Source of the DNA: Frankineae bacterium MT45
GTDB lineage: Bacteria > Actinomycetota > Actinomycetes > Mycobacteriales > Jatrophihabitantaceae
DNA: 64,000 nucleotides
Direction: 5' to 3'
NCBI GenBank assembly: GCA_900100325.1
Contig: LT629697.1
Coordinates: 3,469,423-3,533,422, forward strand
Numbering within the stretch: the stretch's first letter is position 1; each line of letters opens with the position of its first letter. The notes below the pieces were generated by a model. It saw only the letters and a program-made list of their open reading frames with translations. It had not been told where the DNA came from and searched no databases. The translations under genes and the position numbers were made by a program. Shown here piece after piece: positions 8,677-16,939 of the stretch.

Positions 8677-9434
8677 GCGTTCTCGAGAGTTTCCGCCTGG
8701 ACGGAAAGGTCGCCATCGTCACCGGCGCCTCGTCGGGACTCGGCGTCGCCTTCGCGCAGGGGCTGGCCGAGGCCGGGGCGAATCTGGTGCTGGCCGCGCG
8801 CCGGGCCGAGAAGCTTGAGCAGACGGCAGAGCTGGTACGAGGAATCGGCAGCAAAACCCTGACCGTCTCGACCGATGTCGCGGATCCGGCGCAGTGCCAG
8901 GCGATGGTCGACGCAGCGATGGCCGAGTTCGGACAGGTCGACGTGCTGGTGAACAACGCGGGCGTGGGCACCGCGGTGCCGGCGACCCGCGAGACCCCCG
9001 AGCAGTTCCGCTCGGTCATCGACATCAACCTCAACGGCTCATACTGGGCGGCGCAGGCCTGCGGACGCATCATGCAGCTGGGCAGTTCGATCATCAACAT
9101 CTCCAGTGTTCTCGGCATCACCACCGGCGGACTGCCGCAGGCCGCCTATGCCGCCAGCAAGGCCGGCATCATCGGACTGACCCGCGATCTGGCCCAGCAG
9201 TGGGGCGGGCGGAAGGGCATCCGGGTCAACGCGATCGCTCCCGGCTTCTTCCAATCCGAGATGACACACCAGTACCCGGACGGGTACCTGGAGTCCCAGT
9301 CCCAGCGCGTGGTGCTCGGGCGCATCGGTGATCCGGCCGAACTCGCGGCCACACTGATCTGGCTGGCCTCACCGGCCGGGGGTTACGTCACCGGGCAGAC
9401 CGTCGTCGTCGACGGCGGCCTCACCATCGCCTGA
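8673..9434 (+). CDS. short-chain dehydrogenase/reductase
   Basis: A 253-residue classical SDR. The cofactor-binding loop is TGASSGLG near the N-terminus, NNAG marks the fourth strand, and the catalytic residues are Ser in INISSVLG and Tyr159/Lys163 in YAASKAG. The C-terminus ends in GGYVTGQTVVVDGGLTIA, typical of the FabG-like group. Arg residues after the second strand (AARRAEK) point to NADP(H). It is co-transcribed with the upstream hydrolase. Substrate unknown. Confidence 0.88.
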   Translation: MSVLESFRLDGKVAIVTGASSGLGVAFAQGLAEAGANLVLAARRAEKLEQTAELVRGIGSKTLTVSTDVADPAQCQAMVDAAMAEFGQVDVLVNNAGVGTAVPATRETPEQFRSVIDINLNGSYWAAQACGRIMQLGSSIINISSVLGITTGGLPQAAYAASKAGIIGLTRDLAQQWGGRKGIRVNAIAPGFFQSEMTHQYPDGYLESQSQRVVLGRIGDPAELAATLIWLASPAGGYVTGQTVVVDGGLTIA

Positions 9435-9466
9435 ACATCACCGTCACGCACAGGCGCCAGCGGCCG

Positions 9467-11299
9467 CTAAGCGGCGTGGATGCCAACGATGGTGGTAGCT
9501 GCCTGCTGCACCGGGTTCGGGCGTCCGAAGTGGTAACCCTGGGCGTGTGAGCAGCCGAGGTCGGTCAGCACCTGGGCCTGGTGGATCGTCTCGACGCCCT
9601 CGGCGACGATGCGCAGCCCGAGCGCCTCGGCCAGCGCGACGATCGAGCGCAGCACCGGAACCTCGGCGCCGTCCTCGGGGATGGCCGAGACAAAGGACCG
9701 GTCAATTTTCAGGACATTCGCCGGGATGTTGTGCAGCCGGCTCAGTGACGAGTATCCGGTGCCGAAGTCGTCGATGGCGATGTCGATACCGAGTTCGCGC
9801 AGCTCGCCGAGCATGGCGATGACGTTCGGGTGGTCGGCGTCGAAGGTCGACTCGGTGACCTCGATGACGAGCATCGACGGGTCGAGGCCAGTCTCGGCCA
9901 GCACGTCGGCCACGTTCTGCGCGTAATCCAGGCGCTTCAGCTCGTGCCCGGAGGCGTTCACCGATACCCGACGGGGTCGGCCGGTCGCCTTGATGTAGTC
10001 GGCCGTGCCGCGGCACGCCTCGCGCAGAATCCAGGCGCCGAGGGCGTGGATCGCGCCGTTCGCCTCGGCCAGCGGGATGAAGTCGTTCGGCGGCACCAGA
10101 CCGCGGGCCGGGTCGTTCCAGCGGATGAGCGCCTCGTCACCGGTGACCAGCCCGAAGCGCAGATCGATGATCGGCTGGTAGTAGACCTCGAACTCGCCGG
10201 CCTCCAGCCCGGAGTGAATCGCCTCGGCCCCCTCGGTGTTGACCACACCGTGCTGGCAGGTCAGGTTGCCACCCCGGCTCTTCGCTTCGTAGAGGGCGAC
10301 GTCGGCGCGGGCCATCAGCATGGCCTTCGAGTCATCGGCCCGAAGCTCGGCGACGCCGGCTGAGCAGGTCGTCTCGTGCAGGATCGAACGGCGCATCGCA
10401 TCGGCGACCTCAGCGGCCCGCGCAGCGGAATACCCCGGCATTATCATGGCAAACTCGTCGCCACCGGGGCGAGCCAGCAGGCAACCGGACGGCACGATCT
10501 TCATCCAGGCGTCGGCCGCGGCGATGAGCACCCGGTCACCCTCGGCGTGGCCGATGGTGTCGTTGATCTGCTTGAAGCGGTCGAAGTCGAGGAAGACGAT
10601 CGACAGCGGTGCCGTGTCGACCTCGGCATCGCCGACCAGATCGCGCAGTCGCTCGTCGAACCAGCGTCGATTGGCCAGGCCGGTCAGCGAGTCCTTCTTG
10701 CTGGCCGCGGCCGCGCGGGTGAGCCACCCGACGGCCAGGCCGACCCCGAGCATCGCGCCCTGCAGGATCAGCACGTCGGTATCCGGGCGCCCCTGGGCCA
10801 TGAAGGCCGTCGCCGCGCAGAACTCGATGAAGACCATGTGACTGAGCGCAGTGATCCAGGAGAAGGAGAAGAAGACCCCGACCATCGGGAACATCAGCAG
10901 CGCCGCGACGTCGATCGCCTGATCGCTCGGCCCGAGGAGGTAGACGGCGACCGAGATGATCACGGTTCCCATCGCGACCAGGAACGAAAAGAGCCGGATC
11001 GTCAGCAGTTTCACCCGCAGATACAGGAACGCCCCGATAGCCATGCAGAGCACCGAGATGCCAGCCAGGATGCCCGGCCGCTGCAATTGGTTGTGAATGA
11101 TGCAGACCCCGATGAGCGACAGCGTGCCACCACCGAAGTACGCGGTACCGGTCATGAACACCAGCACCAGTCGAGTAGCCACCACCGGACGGATACGGGC
11201 CAGTCGCCAAACCGTCTGCAGCTCCGCTTTTGTGGGCAGAATGCCGGAACCGGTGCGACGCACGCGGGGCCGGTAGTCTTCCAGCGGTCTGACGGTCAA
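9467..11299 (-). CDS. membrane-bound GGDEF-EAL cyclic-di-GMP protein
   Basis: A 610-residue protein with about six N-terminal membrane segments (residues 40-195), a GGDEF cyclase domain and an EAL phosphodiesterase domain. The signature GGDEF is intact at 279-283, with the metal-binding FLDFDRFKQIND before it. The EAL domain has EALIRW (Glu389), NASGHELKR, VIEVTES, DDFGTG, LKIDRSF, AEGVET and QGYHFGRP, so both activities look possible. The start is TTG, with GGAG 7 bases upstream. It is divergent to another GGDEF-EAL gene at 11462. The membrane part has no sensor domain I can name. Confidence 0.9.
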   Translation of the reverse strand: MTVRPLEDYRPRVRRTGSGILPTKAELQTVWRLARIRPVVATRLVLVFMTGTAYFGGGTLSLIGVCIIHNQLQRPGILAGISVLCMAIGAFLYLRVKLLTIRLFSFLVAMGTVIISVAVYLLGPSDQAIDVAALLMFPMVGVFFSFSWITALSHMVFIEFCAATAFMAQGRPDTDVLILQGAMLGVGLAVGWLTRAAAASKKDSLTGLANRRWFDERLRDLVGDAEVDTAPLSIVFLDFDRFKQINDTIGHAEGDRVLIAAADAWMKIVPSGCLLARPGGDEFAMIMPGYSAARAAEVADAMRRSILHETTCSAGVAELRADDSKAMLMARADVALYEAKSRGGNLTCQHGVVNTEGAEAIHSGLEAGEFEVYYQPIIDLRFGLVTGDEALIRWNDPARGLVPPNDFIPLAEANGAIHALGAWILREACRGTADYIKATGRPRRVSVNASGHELKRLDYAQNVADVLAETGLDPSMLVIEVTESTFDADHPNVIAMLGELRELGIDIAIDDFGTGYSSLSRLHNIPANVLKIDRSFVSAIPEDGAEVPVLRSIVALAEALGLRIVAEGVETIHQAQVLTDLGCSHAQGYHFGRPNPVQQAATTIVGIHAA

Positions 11300-11461
11300 G
11301 GTGGTACTCCGGGTTGCGGTTTCTGTCGTAAGTTGCCTTACAACGGGGGCAACGAAGTGTTACATCGTTCCCGACTCGTCGCATGTTAAGAGAGAATAAA
11401 GTCAACCCGGACTGCAAGTTGGTGCCGCCGTGAACGGTCCCGAATTGCAGCGTCGCCCCCC

Positions 11462-13516
11462 GTGCGGGCTCAAGTTCGCGGTCATTCGGACGATTCGACT
11501 TCGGTGACGACCGCGAAGCGATCCACCCCCAGACCGGGTTCGGTCCGCCGCCTCTTCGCGATCTATGCCGCCGTCTCGCTGGTTCCGGTGCTGCTGCTCG
11601 GTGCCCTGCTGATGGCCCAGTTGCGGGCCGAGGGGAATGCCCGCGGTTTGGCCGAGGGACGGGCCGAAGCCGACCTCATTGCCCGCAGTGGTATCGCACC
11701 GGTGCTCGATGGGCGCGATCTGCGCCTCGGCCTCAGCGCCGCAGAAGGTGACGCGCTCAGTCGGAGCATCAAATCCGCCGTCGCCGACCACTCCGTACTG
11801 CGCGTCCGGCTGCGCGACCTGGACGGCAATGTCATCTTCTCCGACGACAAGGTGGGCATCCAAGACGGTGAAGGAGCCGACGACGAGTCGCTCGACGCCG
11901 CCGCCGGGCACATCGTCGCCGCCCTCTCCCGCCTCGACGCCGACGAGAACCGGGGAGGTCCCCGGGTCGTCGAGGTGTATCAGCCGCTGCTGGCCGCGCA
12001 GACCGGGAATCGCATCGGCGTGCTGGAGATGTACATCCCGTACTCCCCGATCGAGTCGGATATCGCCAACGGCCAGCGCAGCATCGGCTTTGTGCTGAGT
12101 CTTGGCCTGCTCCTGCTCTGGGTCTGCCTCCTCGGTGTCTCGGCGTCGGTCATCCGCCGGCTGCGCAGCCAGTTCCGGGCCACCGCGTACCTGGCCGCTC
12201 ACGACACCCTCACCGGGCTGCCGAACCGGACCCGATTCACCGCTGCGATCGCCCAGGCGGCGTCCGACCCGTCGATCCCGCTGGCCATCGCACTGCTGAA
12301 TCTCGACCGGTTCCGGGACGTCAACGATGCGCTCGGCCACGACAACGGTGATGAGCTGATCCGGATCGTCGGCCAGCGCCTGAGTGCGTGCGTGCAGCCC
12401 ATCGACACCGTGGCCCGGCTGGCCGGCGACGAGTTCGGCCTTGTTCTGCGGGGAATTCGAGACCCTCTCGCCGTGAGCGTGGCCCTGGCCGATCTCCAGA
12501 CGGCCGCCTTCGCCGAGCACTTCCAGATCGATGGCCTGCCGCTGAGCGTCGAGGCGAGCATCGGCTTCACCGTCGCCGACGAGGAGGGTGAGCCGGAGTC
12601 GCTGCTCCGGGAGGCCGACATCGCCCTTTCGGTCGCCAAGCGCGAACACCGGCGGGTGGTGCGCTACGACCGCACCCAGGACACCTTCGACTCGCTCGCC
12701 CTCACCCTGCTCGCCGAGTTGCCGTCGGCGATGGGCAACGGTCAGCTCGAGCTGAACTACCAGCCGAAGTACGACCTGCACTCCCGAACGGCGGACGCCG
12801 TGGAGGCGCTGGTTCGGTGGCGCCACCCGACGCTCGGCCTGCTCACCCCGCAGGCCTTCCTGGCGGCCGTCGAGCAGACCGATCTCATCGACGACCTGAC
12901 CCGCTGGCTACTGCGCACTGTCGGCACCGCGCTACCCGAGTTGGATCCGAGCGGCCGGCTCTCGGTGGCGCTGAATGTCTCAGCCCGAAATCTACTGCGG
13001 GCTGACTTCGCCGACGAAGCCCTGAAGATTCTGAGGGAAACTGACGCCGACCCGCGTCGCATCATCATGGAGATCACCGAGACGGCGGTCCTGGCTGATC
13101 CGCCCCGGGCGATCAGCACCCTCCAGCGGCTGGCCGAGGCCGGGCTGCGGATCTCCATCGACGACTTCGGCGTCGGGCAGACCAGTCTGGCCTACCTCTC
13201 CTCGATGCCGATCGCCGAATTGAAGATCGATCAGGCCTTCGTCTTCTCGATGTCGAGCAACGCCGGCAACGCCGCGATCGTCGGCTCCGTCATCGAACTC
13301 GGGCACAGCCTCGGGCTCAGTGTGACCGCCGAGGGTGTGGAGACGCTGGAGCACCTGCAGCGCCTGCACCGGTTGGGGTGCGACACGATCCAGGGCTACT
13401 ACATCTCCCGGCCGGTGCCGGCGTCAGAACTCGCCGCTCAACTGGCCACGATCGACGCCACCGACTACGAACTGACCGGCGAGCCGGTTGCGGTCTCCTC
13501 CGCAGTCCCAGAGTGA
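11462..13516 (+). CDS. GGDEF-EAL cyclic-di-GMP protein with extracytoplasmic sensor
   Basis: A 684-residue protein. A membrane segment near residues 32-50 (LFAIYAAVSLVPVLLLGALL) and another near 205-228 bracket a periplasmic-type sensor region of about 150 residues. The cyclase motif is AGDEF (321-325) rather than GGDEF, a variant compatible with activity, and the metal site LNLDRFRDVNDALG is kept. The EAL domain has VEALVRW (Glu448), NVSARN, ITETAV, DDFGVG, LKIDQAF, AEGVET and QGYYISRP, so phosphodiesterase activity is likely. The GTG start is uncertain; another GTG at 11504 would also precede the first membrane segment. Divergent partner: 9467-11299. Confidence 0.88.
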   Translation: MRAQVRGHSDDSTSVTTAKRSTPRPGSVRRLFAIYAAVSLVPVLLLGALLMAQLRAEGNARGLAEGRAEADLIARSGIAPVLDGRDLRLGLSAAEGDALSRSIKSAVADHSVLRVRLRDLDGNVIFSDDKVGIQDGEGADDESLDAAAGHIVAALSRLDADENRGGPRVVEVYQPLLAAQTGNRIGVLEMYIPYSPIESDIANGQRSIGFVLSLGLLLLWVCLLGVSASVIRRLRSQFRATAYLAAHDTLTGLPNRTRFTAAIAQAASDPSIPLAIALLNLDRFRDVNDALGHDNGDELIRIVGQRLSACVQPIDTVARLAGDEFGLVLRGIRDPLAVSVALADLQTAAFAEHFQIDGLPLSVEASIGFTVADEEGEPESLLREADIALSVAKREHRRVVRYDRTQDTFDSLALTLLAELPSAMGNGQLELNYQPKYDLHSRTADAVEALVRWRHPTLGLLTPQAFLAAVEQTDLIDDLTRWLLRTVGTALPELDPSGRLSVALNVSARNLLRADFADEALKILRETDADPRRIIMEITETAVLADPPRAISTLQRLAEAGLRISIDDFGVGQTSLAYLSSMPIAELKIDQAFVFSMSSNAGNAAIVGSVIELGHSLGLSVTAEGVETLEHLQRLHRLGCDTIQGYYISRPVPASELAAQLATIDATDYELTGEPVAVSSAVPE

Positions 13517-13544
13517 CGGCTGACCGAACCCGCTGCGATTCGTG

Positions 13545-14405
13545 CTACTTCGGGCCGAACTCCGCGTAGATGCGCGGCAGGAAACCGGCCAGGTGCGTGA
13601 ACTCGATCTGATCGTGGAGCAACTGCTCATACCCGACGCGGGCGCCGGCCATCCGCCGTTTGATCCCGAGTGCCGTACCCGGCCGATCCACGCCGACCTC
13701 ACGCCCCAGGATTGAGATCGTGTTGCGATCACCCAGCCAGTAGCGGGAACGCAACTCGACACCGTCGTCGGTCTCCCGGATGAGGTGCACCATTGTGGCC
13801 GCTCGTAGTCTGGGGCGCTGCAGGTACACGTCGGCACAGGCATGGGCCTGCACACCGGCGGCCGCGAAGCGGTCGGTCTCGAAGCCCCAGTCGGCCGGAT
13901 CGATGAACCGGATCTCGATATCCATCCGGTCGGGGCCGATGTACTCGGTGACGAAGTGCGTCGAACCGATGTAACGCTCCTCGTCACTGAGGCCGGCGCG
14001 ATGTTCGGTCTGCGGGTCGTCCCGCCGCACCGAGACGTGATTCCACGGGTACCAGAGCGAGTAGCGCTCCGGCTCGAAGGAGTGCCACCACATCCACCAG
14101 CGGAACATCGCCGCCGTGCTACCCGGAAACCTGGTGAGGCTGGCGACGTAGGCGCCGCCGTCGGGGAGCTCACAGTAGCCCGTCTCGACCTCGTGATACC
14201 CCGGCTCCAGCAGTGAATTGAGATCGGTCGCCGAGGTGGTGATGGCATGGCTGGTCTCCATCGGCGCCTGCAGCGCCGGGAGCACCTCCTCCCTCAGGTA
14301 CAGGTCACCGTCGAAGTAGTGCGCGTACGGTTTGCCCTGAATTCGTTGCCGATTCGCCCGATAGGCTCGCTGTGTCGGCACCGGAAAGTAGGTGACCGGG
14401 ATCAA
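13545..14405 (-). CDS. diacetylphloroglucinol/phloretin hydrolase-like protein (PhlG family)
   Basis: A 286-residue protein that I assign to the DAPG hydrolase (PhlG/Phy) family, zinc enzymes that cleave a C-C bond in acylated phloroglucinols. Visible signs are WWMWWHSFEPERYSLWYPWN with a candidate zinc His, FVTEYIGPDRMDIE with a candidate Glu, and the C-terminal H-x3-E pair His264/Glu268 in LLHDQIEFTHLAGF, matching the known PhlG ligand spacing (His270/Glu274). Length fits. The gene overlaps a MarR regulator by 4 bases, and both are transcribed together. The role is probably detoxification or breakdown of a phenolic; DAPG itself is only one candidate. Confidence 0.75.
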   Translation of the reverse strand: MIPVTYFPVPTQRAYRANRQRIQGKPYAHYFDGDLYLREEVLPALQAPMETSHAITTSATDLNSLLEPGYHEVETGYCELPDGGAYVASLTRFPGSTAAMFRWWMWWHSFEPERYSLWYPWNHVSVRRDDPQTEHRAGLSDEERYIGSTHFVTEYIGPDRMDIEIRFIDPADWGFETDRFAAAGVQAHACADVYLQRPRLRAATMVHLIRETDDGVELRSRYWLGDRNTISILGREVGVDRPGTALGIKRRMAGARVGYEQLLHDQIEFTHLAGFLPRIYAEFGPK

Positions 14406-14902
14406 TGAGTGTTCCTTCCTTGCTGCGCGGAGCCGACCGAAGCCTCGGCCGAACGGACGGCCTCAGTGAGTCGCTGCAGCGCCGACCGCAGAGCGAGCAG
14501 GTCAAACCTCTGGTCGGGATTGTCGAGGTGGCGCACCTGCGCCCGATGGGCGACAGACGCGGCGCGGGTGAGGCGCCTGAGGACCGTACGCCCTGGCGGA
14601 AGCAATGTCACGAAGGGCGAACCCTTGTGGGCGGGATTGTCCGAGAAGGTCACCAATCCCTCGCTCTGCAGGTCGTTGACGATGCGCTGGACGTTCTGCC
14701 GGCTCACTCCGAGGCGGCGCGCCGCCTGAGCAACTGTGGTCGGCTCGCCCGACACGACCGAGAGGGTCTGCCAACGGGATTGAGTCTGGCCTTCGGCCGC
14801 CGCGATGCGCTCGCCGCTCTGACGCAGGGCGCCGGCCGCCTCGTACACATCGGCCACGAGGAGCGCCAACTCGTTCGTCGACGAGCGCTCATTTGACACC
14901 AT
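14402..14902 (-). CDS. MarR family transcriptional regulator
   Basis: A 166-residue MarR-type winged-helix protein. The recognition region reads PTTVAQAARRLGVSRQNVQR, followed by the wing (LVTFSDNPAHKGSPFVTL). It is the first gene of a two-gene unit with the PhlG-like hydrolase and likely senses a phenolic ligand. A TTGTCA element ends only two bases before its start codon and further copies follow at 14921-14936, so autorepression and control of the divergent DUF1398 gene are likely (inference). Confidence 0.88.
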   Translation of the reverse strand: MVSNERSSTNELALLVADVYEAAGALRQSGERIAAAEGQTQSRWQTLSVVSGEPTTVAQAARRLGVSRQNVQRIVNDLQSEGLVTFSDNPAHKGSPFVTLLPPGRTVLRRLTRAASVAHRAQVRHLDNPDQRFDLLALRSALQRLTEAVRSAEASVGSAQQGRNTH

Positions 14903-14936
14903 GTTGTCAGTTTCCTAAAGTGACAACTCATTGTCA
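14893..14936. promoter_or_regulatory. divergent promoter/operator region with TTGTCA elements
   Basis: On the plus strand TTGACA (14893-14898), a 17-base spacer and TAAAGT (14916-14921) make a good promoter for the gene at 14963. Within and after it are TTGTCA (14904-14909), TGACAA (14921-14926) and TTGTCA (14931-14936), which can pair as TGACAA-N4-TTGTCA. On the minus strand TTGACA is read at 14937-14932, facing the MarR gene. This layout suits one MarR dimer shutting off both directions. Confidence 0.55.
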
Positions 14937-14962
14937 ATACCACGAAATTCGGAGGATGCACT

Positions 14963-15388
14963 GTGACCCTCACCCAGACGATCGAAGCGGCCCAGCGACG
15001 GGGCACCCAGGTACGACCCGAGGTGGGCGGATTTCCGTACCTGGCCGAAGTGCTGCGTCAGGCCGGCGTCAACCGCTTCCAGTTCACGGTTGCCTCGATG
15101 ACTGCACTCTTCATCACGTCCAACGGCAGCGTGGTCCAGCCGGGGCCCGCCATCCTCAGTGAGTTAACCGAGGTTCCGCCGTACAGCGAGGCCGCACTCA
15201 TCGCAGCGATCAGGACCGACCAGGCCGGCCAGAGCACCTTCGACGAGTTCGTCCGGTCGACCTGGCAGGCCGGGGTCATCTGGTACGAGGTAGATCTGCT
15301 GCTGCGCACCTGCACCTACTTCGCCCCCACCGGCGAGCACTATGTCGAGTCCTATCCAGCCGTCGAAGTGCCGGTGCAGCCGAACTAG
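14963..15388 (+). CDS. DUF1398 family protein
   Basis: A 141-residue protein of the DUF1398 (YbcV-like) group. The family pattern is visible in LAEVLRQAGVNRFQFTV, the SNGSVVQPGPAI segment and YEVDLLLRTCTYFAP near the C-terminus. The function is not known; the E. coli relative is loosely labelled a phage envelope protein. A GGAGG site at 14952-14956 supports the GTG start. It is divergent to the MarR/PhlG-like pair and shares its control region, so it may belong to the same response. Confidence 0.75.
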   Translation: MTLTQTIEAAQRRGTQVRPEVGGFPYLAEVLRQAGVNRFQFTVASMTALFITSNGSVVQPGPAILSELTEVPPYSEAALIAAIRTDQAGQSTFDEFVRSTWQAGVIWYEVDLLLRTCTYFAPTGEHYVESYPAVEVPVQPN

Positions 15389-15431
15389 AAGACCATCCGC
15401 TGCCCGGCCGCGCGTCCGGGCCGCGCCTGCG

Positions 15432-15459
15432 CACCGTAGCGGCGATCGCCGCTACGGTG
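15432..15459. promoter_or_regulatory. 28-bp perfect palindrome
   Basis: A perfectly self-complementary sequence without loop, centred on GCGATCGC (15443... centre between 15445 and 15446) and extending outward through CACCGTAGCG on the left. It lies 43 bases after the DUF1398 stop and 30 bases before the aminopeptidase start. It may be a terminator hairpin or a dimeric protein site; no T-run follows. Confidence 0.5.
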
Positions 15460-15489
15460 GAGAAGGCCAGTTGCACGGGAAGGCACTGC

Positions 15490-16252
15490 ATGATCGAAAT
15501 CCTGAACCCCACCGAACTGGCGCGGGCTCGCGAATCGGGCGCGCTCGTCGCCCGAATTCTGCAGACGGTGAAGAGTCGCTGTGAAGTAGGGACAAATCTC
15601 CTCGACATCGACCGGTGGACCGAGGCCATGATCACCGACGCCGGTGCGGAGTCCTGCTACGTCGACTATGCACCCTCCTTCGGACGCGGCCCGTTCGGTC
15701 ACTACATCTGCACGTCGGTGAACGACGCCGTACTGCACGGGCTCCCCTCGAACTACGCGCTGGCCGACGGCGATCTGCTGACCCTGGACCTGGCGGTCTC
15801 CCTGCGCGGCATCGTGGCCGACTCCGCCATTAGTTTCGTGGTCGGTGCTGCCCAGCCTCCGGAGAGCCTCGCGATGATCGACGCGACCGAGCGCGCCCTG
15901 AGCGCCGGGATCGCTACGGCCCGACCCGGCGCGCGCATCGGGGACATCTCCTTCGCCATCGGCTCGGTGCTGAGTGAGGTATCCGATCAATACCGAGTTC
16001 GGCGGCCACGGCGTCGGGTCGACGATGCATCAGGATCCGCATGTCTCGAATACCGGGCGGGCGGGCCGCGGCTACCGGCTGGTGCCGGGACTGCTGCTGG
16101 CGTTGGAGCCCTGGGTGATGGCCGATACCGCGGAGCTCGTCACCGACGCCGACGGCTGGACGCTGCGCAGCGCGACCGGCTGCCGGACCGCCCACAGCGA
16201 GCACACGATCGCGATCACCGACGGCGCCGCCGAAATCCTCACCCAGCCGTAG
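15490..16252 (+). pseudogene. map: type I methionine aminopeptidase, frame-shifted
   Basis: The first frame (from ATG 15490, GGGAAGG upstream) encodes the N-terminal two thirds of a type I methionine aminopeptidase, including the metal ligands Asp in LLTLDLAVSLRGIVADSA (both aspartates). The rest continues in the next frame (+1) from about 15977, with GGHGVGSTMHQDPHV (His ligands), LLALEPWV (Glu) and SEHTIAI (Glu). All five metal ligands are present across the two frames, and the joined length would be about 253 residues, normal for the family. The shift lies between about 15973 and 15985 and equals one extra base or two lost bases. The enzyme removes the initiator methionine; another copy elsewhere in the genome would be needed if this one is truly broken. 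Confidence 0.85.
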
Positions 16253-16257
16253 CCGGA

Positions 16258-16281
16258 CTGCCGCTACGGCGTTCGCGGCAG
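16258..16281 (+). terminator. hairpin terminator after the aminopeptidase
   Basis: Arms CTGCCGC and GCGGCAG (16258-16264 and 16275-16281) around a 10-base loop, followed by GGCTTTGCT. It starts 6 bases after the stop codon and sits between convergent genes. Confidence 0.5.
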
Positions 16282-16297
16282 GGCTTTGCTGACCACG

Positions 16298-16504
16298 TCA
16301 GCGCCGGTCGCTCGCCTCAGGTGCCGAAGCCGAGCCCAGGAAGCGTCGGAGTTGCCGGACCAGCACAAACGTCCCGGCGATCGCACCGACGAAGAAGAGC
16401 GCCGAGGCGACGGCGTCACTCGCCTCCGAGAGTGCGAAGCAGAAGGCGATCCAGAGCAGCGTCGCGGCGACGCGGCGTAGCTCGGCGCGCTCCGGCAGCT
16501 TCAT
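16298..16504 (-). CDS. small membrane protein
   Basis: 68 residues starting MKLPERAELRRV. The ATG at 16504 is chosen because AAGGAGGG lies just upstream; a longer frame to 16570 lacks such a site. One long or two short hydrophobic segments (LLWIAFCFALSE and ALFFVGAIAGTFVLVRQL) separated by a short polar turn suggest a two-helix hairpin in the membrane. No family recognised. Convergent to the aminopeptidase. Confidence 0.6.
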   Translation of the reverse strand: MKLPERAELRRVAATLLWIAFCFALSEASDAVASALFFVGAIAGTFVLVRQLRRFLGSASAPEASDRR

Positions 16505-16697
16505 CGACCCTCCTTGGTCCGTCCTGGCGGGAGTCGAAGACCGGCGCCTAACGTCGTCGGAATTTAACACGATTCGCCTCTTGGAGCGCGCCGGTTCGGC
16601 GGCAATCGATCAGGATTGAAGAAGCATTCTCGTCCGGGCGCCTTCTACTGTTGCCGGGTAACAACTTGACGCCCCACTGAAGAGGTTAGGAAACAGG

Positions 16698-16934
16698 ATG
16701 AAGAGCATGACGTGTAAGCAACTGGGCGGGCCGTGCGACCTTGCCCTCCGTGGCGAGACCGCCGACGAGGTCATAAAGGCGCAGGACGCCCACCTAAATG
16801 AGATCGTGGCGCAGGGCGACTCGGCCCACGAGCCGGCATTGAAGGAGATGAAGGGTCGTTGGAAGCACCCGATCTCCGGCATGGGTTGGTACCGATCGAC
16901 CAAGAAGGCCTTCGCCGCGCTCCCTAGCGAGTAG
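16698..16934 (+). CDS. DUF1059-like small protein
   Basis: 78 residues beginning MKSMTCKQLGGPCDLALRG. The Cys-x6-Cys start (MTCKQLGGPCD) and the following ETADEVIKAQDAHL resemble DUF1059 proteins, small soluble proteins of unknown role. The C-terminal part (GRWKHPISGMGWYRSTKKAF) is basic and extends beyond the usual domain. A start-proximal purine stretch (TTAGGAAACAGG) supports this ATG. It is convergent to the amidotransferase gene, with only 5 bases between. Confidence 0.65.
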   Translation: MKSMTCKQLGGPCDLALRGETADEVIKAQDAHLNEIVAQGDSAHEPALKEMKGRWKHPISGMGWYRSTKKAFAALPSE

Positions 16935-16939
16935 ACGCG

